Source: Sphingomonas_O antarctica (GTDB taxonomy: Bacteria; Pseudomonadota; Alphaproteobacteria; Sphingomonadales; Sphingomonadaceae). Taken from it: DNA of 64,000 bases. This document shows positions 1 to 8,560 of this stretch, piece after piece. The notes under the pieces were generated by a model. That model was not told the origin of the DNA. It was given only the letters and a program-made list of their open reading frames with translations, and made no database searches. Position numbers and translations under genes: made by a program. Where the stretch lies: positions 62,001 through 126,000 of the forward strand of contig NZ_CBCRXM010000004.1 in the NCBI RefSeq assembly GCF_965137005.1, written 5' to 3'. Every line of letters begins with the position of its first letter. Within the stretch, counting starts at the first letter, position 1.

Positions 1-1
1 C

Positions 2-178
2 TGGCTGCGGCGTTTCGTCCGGACCGCGGGCGGCAAAGATTGGACGCGTTGGAGACCGCCGGCGCTCGTGCTGTTGCACCTGCCTCCAGACCCGATTTCG
101 GCGACCGAACTCCGTCGCGCCGATCCGGACTGGTATGCCCGCGCCGTCACCCCCATATCCACCCCGCCGCCAGCGTAG
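2..178 (+). CDS. nadD: Nicotinate-nucleotide adenylyltransferase, C-terminal end (partial)
   Basis: The reading frame is open from the left edge and stops at 176-178, giving 58 residues. It includes a WTRWRPPALVLLHLPPD stretch and a short tail ending RADPDWYARAV, which resembles the C-terminus of alphaproteobacterial NadD. NadD transfers AMP from ATP to nicotinate mononucleotide in NAD synthesis. The call rests partly on context, since nadD directly before rsfS and rlmH is a widely conserved order. The catalytic N-terminus is outside the window. Confidence 0.7.
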   Translation, partial: WLRRFVRTAGGKDWTRWRPPALVLLHLPPDPISATELRRADPDWYARAVTPISTPPPA

Positions 179-199
179 GCGGCTTCCAAAGGAACAGAC

Positions 200-610
200 T
201 TGCCCGCGACCGCCACTGCCGATCAGGCCCCGACCATCGCTCCGCGCCAATCGACCGATGCAGAAATCGCGGCGCTCCACAAACTGATCATGGACTCGCT
301 CGACGACGATCAGGCGGTTGAGGCGATCAGCATCCCGCTGGCCGGCAAATCATCGATCGCCGATCACATGGTCATCGCCAGCGGGCGGTCGACCCGCCAA
401 GTCGCGTCGATGGCGCAAAAGCTGCAGGAAAAGATCAAGGCCCACACCGGTCGCCCGGTCCGCGTCGAGGGCATGGCCGCCGCCGATTGGGTGTTGCTCG
501 ATGCCGGTGACGTGATCATCCACCTGTTCCGTCCCGAAGTACGCACGTTCTACAATCTGGAGCGCATGTGGGGCTTTGGCGACGCCCCGACTGCGCCCAC
601 GACGCACTGA
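200..610 (+). CDS. rsfS: Ribosome silencing factor RsfS
   Basis: The product is 136 residues and belongs to the Iojap/RsfS family, which binds L14 and blocks 30S-50S joining during starvation. Family features seen are the IADHMVIASGRS segment, the VEG-AADWVLLDAGDVIIHLF block and the PEVRTFYNLERMW end. The start is a TTG at 200 with AAGGA about 7 bases upstream; an ATG at 290 would remove the variable N-terminal extension. It lies 21 bases after nadD. Its stop codon overlaps the next start (TGATG), suggesting coupled translation. Confidence 0.93.
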   Translation: MPATATADQAPTIAPRQSTDAEIAALHKLIMDSLDDDQAVEAISIPLAGKSSIADHMVIASGRSTRQVASMAQKLQEKIKAHTGRPVRVEGMAAADWVLLDAGDVIIHLFRPEVRTFYNLERMWGFGDAPTAPTTH

Positions 611-1284
611 TGGCCAGGCGCAAGCCGCGCCGCCGCTGGCAATGGGCGGTAGCGAGCGTGGTGATTCTGGGCGCGGTGGTCATCCATGCGCCGGTCGCGC
701 TGGCGTTTCCGTACAAACAATCGGTCGGCGACGTGACGGTCTATGCCGAAACGCCGATCGCGCCGCAGATCGTGCAGGTCGTGCATCATGCCGAAGCTTT
801 GGTCGCGGCGAGTCCGCTGGCGGATGAGCGCCATGGCGGACAGGTTTTCCTGACCGACGGCGGCTGGCGTTGGCATGTCCTCGCGCTGCAAAGTTCGGGC
901 GCGTTTGCACTGACCCGGCCGTTGTCGGTGGCGGTGGTTGTCAACCGTAACGACATCGCTGCCGACCGCGCGCTGAACGGGCGGACGGTCGGTGGCGAAC
1001 GCGCTCTCAGCGGCACGATCGCGCATGAATGGACGCATCAAATGACGCGCGCGCGCTACGGCCTGACCGCCGACGCGCGTTACCCAAGCTGGCTGACCGA
1101 GGGCTTTGCCGATCATGTCGCGGGGCAAGGCTCGCTCGGCGACGCGCAGGCTGCCGACCTGCGCCGCCGCGGCGAGGATCATCCCGCCTTGCTCTATTAC
1201 GACGGGCGCAAACGCGTCGAAGCCGAACTGCGGACCAACGGCGGCTCGGTCGATGCGTTGTTCGCGCATTGGAAGAGCTTCTGA
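610..1284 (+). CDS. Membrane-anchored putative zinc metallopeptidase (HExxH)
   Basis: The protein has 224 residues. An N-terminal basic stretch and hydrophobic segment (about 12-32) look like a signal anchor. The motif HEWTH at 139-143, followed by WLTEGFADH with Glu164, fits a gluzincin-type zinc site (HExxH plus a downstream Glu), as in peptidase MA-like proteins. Substrate and role are unknown. It overlaps rsfS by one base and runs into rlmH, so it is probably co-transcribed with the nadD-rsfS-rlmH set. That position is unusual for a peptidase and is discussed as a finding. Confidence 0.8.
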   Translation: MARRKPRRRWQWAVASVVILGAVVIHAPVALAFPYKQSVGDVTVYAETPIAPQIVQVVHHAEALVAASPLADERHGGQVFLTDGGWRWHVLALQSSGAFALTRPLSVAVVVNRNDIAADRALNGRTVGGERALSGTIAHEWTHQMTRARYGLTADARYPSWLTEGFADHVAGQGSLGDAQAADLRRRGEDHPALLYYDGRKRVEAELRTNGGSVDALFAHWKSF

Positions 1285-1703
1285 GACTGCACATCGTCGC
1301 CCACGGGCGGATCGGGCGTTGCCCCGAGGCCGAGTTGATCGAGCGCTATGCCAAGCGGATGTCGTGGCCCCTCGCGGTCACCGAACTGCCGGATACAGGC
1401 GGCGAATCACCGCCAGTCGCGCCGGGGACGCGGATCATCGCGCTCGATGAAGCCGGCGAGACGCTCGGCTCGGTCCAACTGGCGCAAAAACTCGAGACCT
1501 GGCGCGACGCCGGTATCCGCGAAGTCCGCTTCCTCATCGGCGCGGCAGATGGCCTGACCGAAGAAGAACGCGCCAGCGCAGACCTCAAGCTCAGCTTCGG
1601 GCGCCTGACCTGGCCCCACATGCTCGCGCGGGCGATGCTGGTTGAGCAATTATACCGCGCCACGGCAATTATTGCCGGGCATCCGTATCACCGGGAGGGT
1701 TGA
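1281..1703 (+). CDS. rlmH: 23S rRNA pseudouridine-1915 N3-methyltransferase RlmH
   Basis: The product is about 140 residues of the SPOUT methyltransferase RlmH, which methylates pseudouridine 1915 in helix 69 of 23S rRNA. Recognisable are RLHIVAHGRIG at the N-terminus, ALDEAGETLGS, and the knot region FLIGAADGLTEEE with LSFGRLTWPHMLARAMLVEQLYRA and the end HPYHREG. No ATG, GTG or close TTG matches the usual family start. A CTG at 1281 has GGAAG 5 bases upstream and gives the expected MRLHI-like start. A TTG at 1269 is the alternative and would add four residues. Confidence 0.9.
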   Translation: MRLHIVAHGRIGRCPEAELIERYAKRMSWPLAVTELPDTGGESPPVAPGTRIIALDEAGETLGSVQLAQKLETWRDAGIREVRFLIGAADGLTEEERASADLKLSFGRLTWPHMLARAMLVEQLYRATAIIAGHPYHREG

Positions 1704-2052
1704 GCAAACGCATGGACGCCAATGTTGCGCGGGCTGACCGATAGTTTGTCAGTGCCTCAATCAGTGCCGTCTTGGCCAGCGTCACATTCGCCACGGCCAA
1801 GGCGTGGGCTGCGGATTTTTGAGATTTGAGCAGCTTGGCGCGGTGCATCTGCATGCCGCGATTGCGATTGCAGTGCCAGCATGCTGCCGCGAGATTGGCG
1901 ATGTCATCAGTGCCGCCGTTCATCCTTGGTCGGCGATGTTCCAGCGTACAGGCGAGAGCGCCGTCCCCGAACGGACGTCGGCAATAGCAGCAGCGCCCGT
2001 CCTGAGCGTCTGCTAGTGCAGTTCGGACCTTCTTCAACCTTGCTAGATTCAT
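1669..2052 (-). CDS. HNH endonuclease domain protein
   Basis: The protein has 127 residues. Cys21-Cys24 and Cys58-Cys61 pairs form a zinc ribbon around the HNH core: LEH (His39), GGTDDIANL (Asn53) and CWHCNRNRG. This is the McrA/HNH-type nuclease fold found in restriction, repair and mobile-element proteins. No intron, phage or methylase gene is nearby, so its role is open. The 3' end overlaps the 3' end of rlmH by 35 bases in convergent orientation. Confidence 0.85.
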   Translation of the reverse strand: MNLARLKKVRTALADAQDGRCCYCRRPFGDGALACTLEHRRPRMNGGTDDIANLAAACWHCNRNRGMQMHRAKLLKSQKSAAHALAVANVTLAKTALIEALTNYRSARATLASMRLLNPPGDTDARQ

Positions 2053-2099
2053 ATCGGCAGTTGATCTGATGACGATTAACAGCGCGCGATCAAATGTCG

Positions 2100-3419
2100 T
2101 TAATTGCGCGCCTCACTCACTAACAACTTGTCGATCTTGCGCCCGTCCAGATCGAGTATCTCGTACCGCCAGCCGTCGCTGACGAACGTCTCCCCAATTT
2201 CGGGCAGGTGCTTCAGCGCGTCCAGCGCCAGCCCCGCCACCGTCGCATAGTCGCGTTCTTCGGGCAGGTGCACGCCGATCCGTGCCGCCAGCGTGTCGGC
2301 GGGGCACCAGCCGCTGACCAGCAAGCTGCCATCCTCGCGCTCGACGATCGCCGGTTCGTCGTCTGCATGCTGATCGCTCAGAAATTCGCCGGCGATGGCA
2401 GCGAGCAAGTCTGCCGGGGTGATGATGCCTTCGAGGTGGCCATATTCGTCATGGACCAGCGCCAGCGGCACTTCGGATCGGCGCAACGCCTCCAGTGCAT
2501 CCATCGCATCGACATGGTCGGGAACGACGCACGCCGCCTTCATCAACGCGCGCAAATCGACCTCGCGGCCGGCGATCAAAGTCTGGACGATGTCGCGGGC
2601 CTGGACGATGCCGATGATCGCGTCGACCGATCCTTCGGCCACGGGGATGCGGCTGTGCGGCAATTCGCCGAGCCGCGCCATGATCGTGTCGCGGTCGGCA
2701 TCGGCATCGATCCAGTCGACTTCGGTGCGCGGCGTCATCACTTCGCGCGCCGGGCGATCGGCGAGGCGGACGACGCCTGAGATGATCTGCCGCTCGCTCT
2801 CTTCGATGACCCCCGATTTCGACGCTTCGGCAACAATCAGGTGGAGTTCCTCGGCGGTGACATGGCTTTGGTTTTCGCGGCTCAGACCGAGCAGACGGAA
2901 TATCCCCGCGCTGGTCCGGTCGAGCAGCCACACCAGCGGCGCGGTTGCCTTGGACAGCCACAACATTGGTCGCGCGGCAATTGCCGCGATCGGTTCTGGA
3001 TTTCTGAGCGCCAGCTGCTTCGGCACCAATTCGCCGATGATCAGCGACACGAACGTGACGACACCGATAACCAGGATGAAACCGACGCGATATGCCGTTT
3101 CATGGCTCCATCCGAGATTGAGCGCCTCGATCCGCGCGCCCATCGGTCCGCCCAGCGCCTCGCCCGAATAAGCACCCGATACCACCGCGATCAAACTGAT
3201 GCCGATCTGGACTGTCGACAGCAGCCGCGACGGATCAGCGTTGAGCTGCAGCGCAATGTGCGCACCCGTCTTGCCCCGCCGTGCCATCGCCTCGAGCCGC
3301 GCCTTGCGGGCGGACACGATCGACAATTCGGCCATGGCGAACAGGCCGTTGATCAGAATGAGGATCAGGATGACCGCGACGTCGATCCACGGGAACGGCG
3401 CGAGGGGGGTGCTGTTCAT
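2100..3419 (-). CDS. CNNM/CorC-family (HlyC/CorC) transporter with CBS pair
   Basis: The protein has 439 residues. The N-terminal half has several hydrophobic helices (about 10-30, 65-90, 110-135, 155-180) and the DUF21/CNNM signature AMAELSIVSARKARLE. It is followed by two CBS domains (about 215-340, with REVMTPRTEVDWI and the DEYGHLEGIIT region) and a CorC/HlyC C-terminal domain (about 355-430). Members are linked to Mg2+ or Co2+ efflux; the old 'hemolysin' name is not supported by function. It sits upstream of nothing obvious on the same strand and follows tadA by 37 bases. Confidence 0.92.
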   Translation of the reverse strand: MNSTPLAPFPWIDVAVILILILINGLFAMAELSIVSARKARLEAMARRGKTGAHIALQLNADPSRLLSTVQIGISLIAVVSGAYSGEALGGPMGARIEALNLGWSHETAYRVGFILVIGVVTFVSLIIGELVPKQLALRNPEPIAAIAARPMLWLSKATAPLVWLLDRTSAGIFRLLGLSRENQSHVTAEELHLIVAEASKSGVIEESERQIISGVVRLADRPAREVMTPRTEVDWIDADADRDTIMARLGELPHSRIPVAEGSVDAIIGIVQARDIVQTLIAGREVDLRALMKAACVVPDHVDAMDALEALRRSEVPLALVHDEYGHLEGIITPADLLAAIAGEFLSDQHADDEPAIVEREDGSLLVSGWCPADTLAARIGVHLPEERDYATVAGLALDALKHLPEIGETFVSDGWRYEILDLDGRKIDKLLVSEARN

Positions 3420-3456
3420 CTTGCTGACAGGTTAGTGACGGGTTTTCGTGCGCGTA

Positions 3457-3909
3457 TCAACGTCGCGCGGCAAAGAATTCGCGGAGCAACGCTGCTGCCT
3501 CGTCCTCGCCGACACCGTCGATCACTTCGGGGCGGTGGTGACAGGTCGGCTGATCGAACACCCGCGCCCCATGCGCCACCCCGCCGCCCTTGGGATCGGA
3601 TGCAGCGTAAACCAGCCGGTCGAGGCGAGCGAGCGCGATGGCTCCGGCACACATCGCGCACGGTTCGAGTGTCACATAAAGCGTGCAGCCGGTCAGACGG
3701 TCCGTGCCAAGCGTTGCCGCCGCCGCACGGATTGCCAGCATTTCGGCATGTGCGGTCGGGTCGTTCAACCGGCGCGGCGCATTGCCGGCGATTGCGATGA
3801 TCTCTGTGCCACGAACGACAACGGCGCCGACGGGCACTTCGCCCATCGACGCCGCTTCACGCGCGGCCTCGAGCGCGCGCCGCATCGGCAGAGATAAAAA
3901 CAAGGCCAC
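3457..3909 (-). CDS. tadA: tRNA-specific adenosine deaminase TadA
   Basis: The product is 150 residues with the cytidine deaminase-like zinc site: His54-Ala-Glu56 and Pro83-Cys84-x2-Cys87 (HAEM and PCAMC). The family converts adenosine 34 of tRNA-Arg(ACG) to inosine. The end REFFAARR matches the usual TadA tail. The chosen ATG gives an 8-residue N-terminal extension; an internal ATG at residue 9 (MRRALEAAREAA) fits most homologues equally well. It lies just ahead of the CorC-type gene on the same strand. Confidence 0.9.
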   Translation of the reverse strand: MALFLSLPMRRALEAAREAASMGEVPVGAVVVRGTEIIAIAGNAPRRLNDPTAHAEMLAIRAAAATLGTDRLTGCTLYVTLEPCAMCAGAIALARLDRLVYAASDPKGGGVAHGARVFDQPTCHHRPEVIDGVGEDEAAALLREFFAARR

Positions 3910-3943
3910 CGCGCCGCCTTAGACGGCACAGTGACCCTTGTCC

Positions 3944-4213
3944 TTATTTGCTGTCCTTGGCCTTTTCGACGCCGATGGTCGGGACCTTCACGGTCTTTTC
4001 CTCGGTCTTGACAGTCGGCACGGAGACGCTCTTGTCCTCGCTGCCGATGCTGATCTTGCCGGTGTTGACGCTGACGTTGGGGACGCTGCCGCCGGTGGTT
4101 TGCACCTTGGGCGCTTCGAGTTTGCCGCTTGAGGTCAGGTTGATCAGCCCGAGCGCCGATGCGACGATCAGCCCGAGAACCACGATTACGATAAGACCCA
4201 ATAGTGCACGCAT
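3944..4213 (-). CDS. Small membrane-anchored hypothetical protein
   Basis: The predicted protein has 89 residues. One strong transmembrane helix at 3-25 is followed by a Val/Thr/Lys/Ser-rich tail with repeated VPT or VSV units (for example NVSVNTGKISI, KSVSVPTVKTEEKTVKVPTI), probably outside the inner membrane. The ATG has a good ribosome site (GGAGGCG). A longer frame upstream exists, but its composition is not protein-like. The function is unknown. It is a separate gene 34 bases upstream of tadA on the same strand. Confidence 0.75.
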   Translation of the reverse strand: MRALLGLIVIVVLGLIVASALGLINLTSSGKLEAPKVQTTGGSVPNVSVNTGKISIGSEDKSVSVPTVKTEEKTVKVPTIGVEKAKDSK

Positions 4214-4347
4214 GTTGTTTCGCCTCCGAAAGATTGTGAGCGGGTAACGCGGGCAGGGGACCGAAGGTTGCGCCGCCTTGACCATCGGCCCTGAAACGAC
4301 TAGGCGCGCCACCTTCCAATCAGCCATTTAATCAAGAGAACCGAACG

Positions 4348-4641
4348 ATGTCGCGCATTTGCGAACTGACCGGCAAGGGCCGTCAGGTGGGCCACAATGT
4401 CAGCCACGCCAACAACAAGACCAAGCGTACGTTCCTGCCCAATCTGCAGAACGTGACGTTGATCAGCGATACGCTGGGCGAATCGGTCAAGCTGCGCGTG
4501 TCGACGGCGGGCCTGCGTTCTGTCGAACATGTCGGTGGTCTCGACAACTGGCTGGCCAAGACGTCGGAAGACAAATTGAGCCTCAAGGCCCGCCGCCTGA
4601 AGCGTGCGGTTGCCAAGAAGGCGGTCGCCGCCGCGGCTTAA
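4348..4641 (+). CDS. rpmB: 50S ribosomal protein L28
   Basis: The product is 97 residues and starts MSRICELTGKGRQVGHNVSH, the classical L28 N-terminus, followed by NNKTKRTFLPNLQ and the Lys/Arg/Ala-rich C-terminal tail common in alphaproteobacteria. It is part of the large ribosomal subunit. The upstream bases AAGAGAA about 8 before the ATG serve as ribosome site. It is monocistronic here; its stop overlaps the stop of the convergent phytase-like gene by four bases. Confidence 0.97.
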   Translation: MSRICELTGKGRQVGHNVSHANNKTKRTFLPNLQNVTLISDTLGESVKLRVSTAGLRSVEHVGGLDNWLAKTSEDKLSLKARRLKRAVAKKAVAAAA

Positions 4642-5621
4642 TCGTCGAGCTGGAATTCGAGCAGCAAGGTTCGCTGCCACCAGCTGTAATTATTGTCGGA
4701 AACGATCGTCAGGATGGTCGCACTGCCTTCGCGGCGCGCGGCAATCCCTTCGAAATTGTCGTGCGTCAGCGGCGCAGCGAGCGTGGCGAGCGTGGCGAGC
4801 GTGCGTCCCTGCTGCGTGCCGCGCGCTGGAATGCGGTCGAACAGTACCAGCTTGACCGCAAAGCCATGCAGCCCGAATTCGCGGTTCAAAATGATGATGC
4901 GGCCATCGGGCAGTTCGACAGCATCGGTCGGCCAATACCCGTCGGGCGGCCGATAACGCAGCTTGGCGGGCTTGACCCCGCTGACGGGATCGCCCGGAAA
5001 CAGCAAAGCGGGAAAGCTGGCGTCTTCTGGCAGGACCAGGAACCGGCCATCGCGCAGTCTGAGCAGTGTTTCCGGCCCGCTGCGGCGTGGCCAGTCGGCC
5101 ATGTCCGGCGGCTGAATCCCGGTTTGCACACCGTCAGGGTCTAGCCGGCAAATCGTATTGTGCCATTCGGCGGAAACCCAGATGTGCGTGCCGTCGGTAT
5201 CGAGCCCCTCCGTATCGCGCCCCAGCTTGAGCCGATGAGGATTACAGCGTGGCGCGAGCGGGATGATCCGTGCATCGCGCCGGGCCGGCGAGAAATCTAC
5301 GAGCGCCCCGGTGTCTTGCACCGCCAGCCATCGCCCGTGCCACGGCCTGAGCGCCGACAGCCCGCCAAGGTCTTCGGACGTCGAGGTCAGATCCCAGCCG
5401 CGCAGGAACGTCAGTTCGCCGACACGCCGCCGCCTGGGATCGCGCGGATCGAGCACCACTGGCGCCGCATTCAGAATGATCGGCCCGCCGGTCAGCCCGA
5501 ACTTCGGGGCGATGCGCGACGGTCCGGCAAAGACCAGGAAGAGCAGCACGGCGAACAGGGGTATGGATCGACGCACCGTGCCCCTCTGCGCGGACTGTCG
5601 TGCATGAACAACAGCTAACAT
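4638..5621 (-). CDS. Esterase-like activity of phytase family protein (phytase-like beta-propeller)
   Basis: The protein has 327 residues. A hydrophobic segment near 20-33 suggests secretion or membrane anchoring. The body contains the phytase-like domain layout: DLGGLSALRPW, DTEGLDTDGTHIWVS, RSGPETLLRL, DAVELPDGRIIILNREF and NFEGIAARREG. The family is annotated in many sphingomonads, but the substrate is not established. The start at 5621 is uncertain, and a GTG start near residue 17 (RRSIPLF) is possible. A TLATLATLA stretch is encoded by three perfect 9-base repeats at 4777-4803. Confidence 0.8.
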   Translation of the reverse strand: MLAVVHARQSAQRGTVRRSIPLFAVLLFLVFAGPSRIAPKFGLTGGPIILNAAPVVLDPRDPRRRRVGELTFLRGWDLTSTSEDLGGLSALRPWHGRWLAVQDTGALVDFSPARRDARIIPLAPRCNPHRLKLGRDTEGLDTDGTHIWVSAEWHNTICRLDPDGVQTGIQPPDMADWPRRSGPETLLRLRDGRFLVLPEDASFPALLFPGDPVSGVKPAKLRYRPPDGYWPTDAVELPDGRIIILNREFGLHGFAVKLVLFDRIPARGTQQGRTLATLATLAAPLTHDNFEGIAARREGSATILTIVSDNNYSWWQRTLLLEFQLDD

Positions 5622-5700
5622 GCATGTTCAGACTTCACGCATCCGAATCATCGTATAAAGTGTGCATCGACAAACACTTGCGTCGAGAAGGAGACGAACG

Positions 5701-6123
5701 ATGATTACCAAGTTTCTGACCGGCGCGGCTCTCGCCAGCGTGGCTATCACCGGCATCGCGGCGACTCCCGCGTCCGCCCAGCGTTATCGCCCGGGCGACT
5801 ATTATGGCCAGGATTATGGCGGCGGTTATCAGGACCGTGGCTATGATAACCGCGGTTATTACAACCAGAGCTATTACAATCGCGGCGGCTATTACAACCG
5901 CAACTATAATCGCGGTTATTATCGTGATTGCCGCCGTGGTGATGGTGCTGCCGGTGCGATCATCGGCGGCGTGATCGGCGGCTTGCTCGGTCGCGAAATC
6001 GATCGCGGAGGCAGCCGCGGCTATTATGGCCGTCGTCACAATGACGGCACGACCGGTTTGATCGTCGGCGCGGGCGTCGGCGCACTCGCCGGCCAAGCGA
6101 TCGATCGCAACGGTCGCTGCTAA
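5701..6123 (+). CDS. Secreted Tyr/Gly/Asn-rich protein with glycine-zipper domain
   Basis: The predicted protein has 140 residues. A signal peptide ends at ASA-Q (about residue 27). Residues 30-80 are an extremely Tyr/Asn/Gly/Arg-rich low-complexity tract with YYN and RGYY repeats. Two glycine-zipper segments follow (GAIIGGVIGGLLGREID and GLIVGAGVGALAGQAID), as in Rick_17kDa/SCO-like outer-membrane proteins. There is a strong ribosome site (AAGGAG) 8 bases before the ATG. The role is probably in the envelope, but it is not known. Confidence 0.85.
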   Translation: MITKFLTGAALASVAITGIAATPASAQRYRPGDYYGQDYGGGYQDRGYDNRGYYNQSYYNRGGYYNRNYNRGYYRDCRRGDGAAGAIIGGVIGGLLGREIDRGGSRGYYGRRHNDGTTGLIVGAGVGALAGQAIDRNGRC

Positions 6124-6288
6124 CCGAATCCCCTCGGGTCGCACCTAGGGGTAGAAGGGCTGGACTATCGGATGACGCGCATTCCCCCCGAAGGCGCGTC
6201 ATTCCGGTGTCCGGTCCTTCGACCATTTTTGGAACACCGCGCGGGTGGGGCGCGTTCATGGGCATCGTTCGAGAGAGGAATGTCTGCG

Positions 6289-6737
6289 ATGAAATACATG
6301 ATTTCGCTCGCGCTGGCGTTGTCTGCGCCGGCTTTCGCGCAACAAAGCGCCGATCCCGCCCCCCCCCCCGCACGCCGCTGCAAACCGATCGTGGCTACGA
6401 TAAGGCACAGGCGCGGACCGATGCGATCAACGCGCCCAATCGTGCGGAGATCGCGCCCGCCACCGCCGCCGCCAATGCGCCGACTATGGTTAAGGATGCG
6501 GCCGTTTCCGATGCGAATGCCAATGCCCAGGCGGCCTATGATTACGACATGGGCAATTACGTCACCATGCTCCGCGCGCACGATGCGACGGCGGCCAGCA
6601 ACGAAGCGCAATATGCCGCCAAACGTCGCGCCTATGCCGACGCGATGCGCGTGTGGCGCCAGAATGTTTATGATTGCAGCCGCGGCAGCATCACCGCCTG
6701 CCGCGCGCCCACCCCCGATCCGGCGGCTTTCTATTAA
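6289..6737 (+). pseudogene. Secreted hypothetical protein, frame broken at a C11 homopolymer
   Basis: The N-terminus reads MKYMISLALALSAPAFAQ in one frame, a clear signal peptide with GAGAGAGG upstream. At 6359-6369 there is an uninterrupted run of 11 C. After it, the coding signal continues in another frame as RTPLQTDRGYDKAQARTDAIN and runs to TPDPAAFY and a stop at 6737. Gaining one C or losing two would rejoin the frames into an Ala/Asn-rich secreted protein of about 149 residues. The cause could be a sequencing error, a real mutation or slippage-based switching. Its stop overlaps the cobT stop on the other strand. Confidence 0.7.
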
Positions 6738-8560
6738 TCTCGTAGGTCGAACAGCCCCGCCAGCTGTTCGACCATCGTGCCGCCCAGCTGCTCGGCATCC
6801 ATGATCGTGACCGCGCGGCGGTAATAGCGCGTCACGTCATGGCCGATGCCGATCGCGACGAGTTGCACCGGCGACTTGGCTTCGATCCAGCCGATCACTT
6901 GCCGCAAATGGCGCTCGAGATAGCTGCCATTGTTCACGCTCAGCGTTGAATCGTCGACCGGCGCGCCGTCCGATATGACCATCAGGATTTTGCGATCCTC
7001 GGGCCGCGCCAGCAACCGCGCATGCGCCCAGATCAGCGCCTCGCCGTCGATATTTTCCTTCAGCAACCCCTCGCGCATCATCAACCCGAGATTGGCGCGC
7101 GCGCGGCGATAGGGATTGTCCGCCGCCTTATAGACGATATGCCGCAGATCGTTGAGCCGTCCGGGCGCAGGGGGCCGCCCCGCCGCCAGCCAGTTCTCGC
7201 GCGATTGCCCGCCCTTCCACTGGCGCGTGGTGAATCCTAAAATCTCGGTCTTCACGCCGCAGCGTTCCAGCGTGCGCGCCATGATATCGGCGGAAATCGC
7301 GGCGATCGAGATCGGCCGTCCGCGCATCGACCCCGAATTGTCGATCAGCAGCGTCACCACCGTATCCTTGAACTCTGTGTCGCGCTCGACCTTGTAGCTC
7401 AGCGAACTGCCGGGAGAGACGATCACGCGCGCCAGCCGCGCCGCGTCGAGCATGCCTTCTTCCTGATCGAAATCCCATGACCTGAGCTGCTGCGCCATCA
7501 ACCGCCGCTGCAACCGGTTGGCCAGCTTGGTCACCGCACTCGACAGATGCACCATCTGCTGGTCGAGATACGCGCGCAGCCGCGTCAGTTCGTCGGGATC
7601 GCACAATTCCTCGGCGGAGATTACCTCGTCGAACGCGCGGCTCCACTCCCTGTAATCGAAATCGGGCGTCAGGTCGGCGGGCGGTCGATTGGGGCGGACG
7701 GGCAGCATCCCTTCATCCTCGCCTTCGCCGCCTTCGGACATGTCCTCGTCGCCGGATTCCTCGCCGTCGGACTCGCCTTCGCCGTCGCCATCCTCGTCGG
7801 ATCGCTCCTCGCCACGCTGTTCGACCGCGGCATCGCCCTCACGCGATTCGTCGTTGTCCCCTGCGTCCCCGTCTTCGCCGTCCTGATCCTGATCGTCGCC
7901 GCCTTCGTCTGCCTGATCGGGCGCAGGTTCGCCTTCGATCAGGTTCAGGTCGCGAAGCAGCTTGGCCGACAAATCGGCAAAGGCCCCCTGATCGTCGATC
8001 AGCAGCCCCAGCGCGTCCATGTCCGCGCCGCCCTTGTCCTCGATCCATGCGCGGACCATCTCCAGCCCGCGCTGCGCCGCTTCGGGCACGGCCTCCCCCG
8101 TCAACCGCTCACGCAGCAACAAAGAGACTGCGCTCGACAGCGGCACCTCGTCGGCCTCGCGCGCGCGCACGATCGGGTCGGACTTCAGCCGGAACGCCTG
8201 CGCATCGGCCAGATTGGCTCGCATTCCCGCCATGCCGCGGCTGCCCAGCGCCTCGACACGGACCTGCTCGATCGCATCGAACACCGCGCGCGCAATTGGC
8301 GGGGCAGGGGCGCGTTTCTGATGCAGCGATGCGTCGTGGTGGCGCAGCCGCAACGCAAAGCCATCTGCCACACCACGTGCCTCGGCCACTTGATCGGCGG
8401 GCAGCCCGCGCGCCGGCATCGGCACGCGCAAATTCTTGCCCGCCTGGCTCGGCGCATCAGCGGTATAAGCCAGCTCGATCTCGGGCTCGTGCGCGATGGC
8501 GCGCGCGGCGCCGCCCAGCACGTTGCGAAAGCGATCCAGCGGAGTCTGTTCGGCGGCCAT
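6734..8560 (-). CDS. cobT: Cobaltochelatase subunit CobT
   Basis: The product is 608 residues. It has an N-terminal CobT domain, a very acidic linker rich in Asp, Glu and Gly (about 213-290), and a C-terminal von Willebrand A domain with the metal-site motif DNSGSM (Asp407). CobT with CobS forms the AAA+ motor that works with CobN to insert cobalt into hydrogenobyrinic acid a,c-diamide, the aerobic B12 route. cobN and cobS are not in the window. It lies about 1.5 kb from a B12 riboswitch and receptor gene, on the opposite strand. Confidence 0.95.
   Translation of the reverse strand: MAAEQTPLDRFRNVLGGAARAIAHEPEIELAYTADAPSQAGKNLRVPMPARGLPADQVAEARGVADGFALRLRHHDASLHQKRAPAPPIARAVFDAIEQVRVEALGSRGMAGMRANLADAQAFRLKSDPIVRAREADEVPLSSAVSLLLRERLTGEAVPEAAQRGLEMVRAWIEDKGGADMDALGLLIDDQGAFADLSAKLLRDLNLIEGEPAPDQADEGGDDQDQDGEDGDAGDNDESREGDAAVEQRGEERSDEDGDGEGESDGEESGDEDMSEGGEGEDEGMLPVRPNRPPADLTPDFDYREWSRAFDEVISAEELCDPDELTRLRAYLDQQMVHLSSAVTKLANRLQRRLMAQQLRSWDFDQEEGMLDAARLARVIVSPGSSLSYKVERDTEFKDTVVTLLIDNSGSMRGRPISIAAISADIMARTLERCGVKTEILGFTTRQWKGGQSRENWLAAGRPPAPGRLNDLRHIVYKAADNPYRRARANLGLMMREGLLKENIDGEALIWAHARLLARPEDRKILMVISDGAPVDDSTLSVNNGSYLERHLRQVIGWIEAKSPVQLVAIGIGHDVTRYYRRAVTIMDAEQLGGTMVEQLAGLFDLRD

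Noticed and set aside
1669..2052. HNH protein as a sign of an intron or mobile element
   Set aside because: There is no intron core, terminal repeat or target duplication around it, and base composition equals its neighbours.
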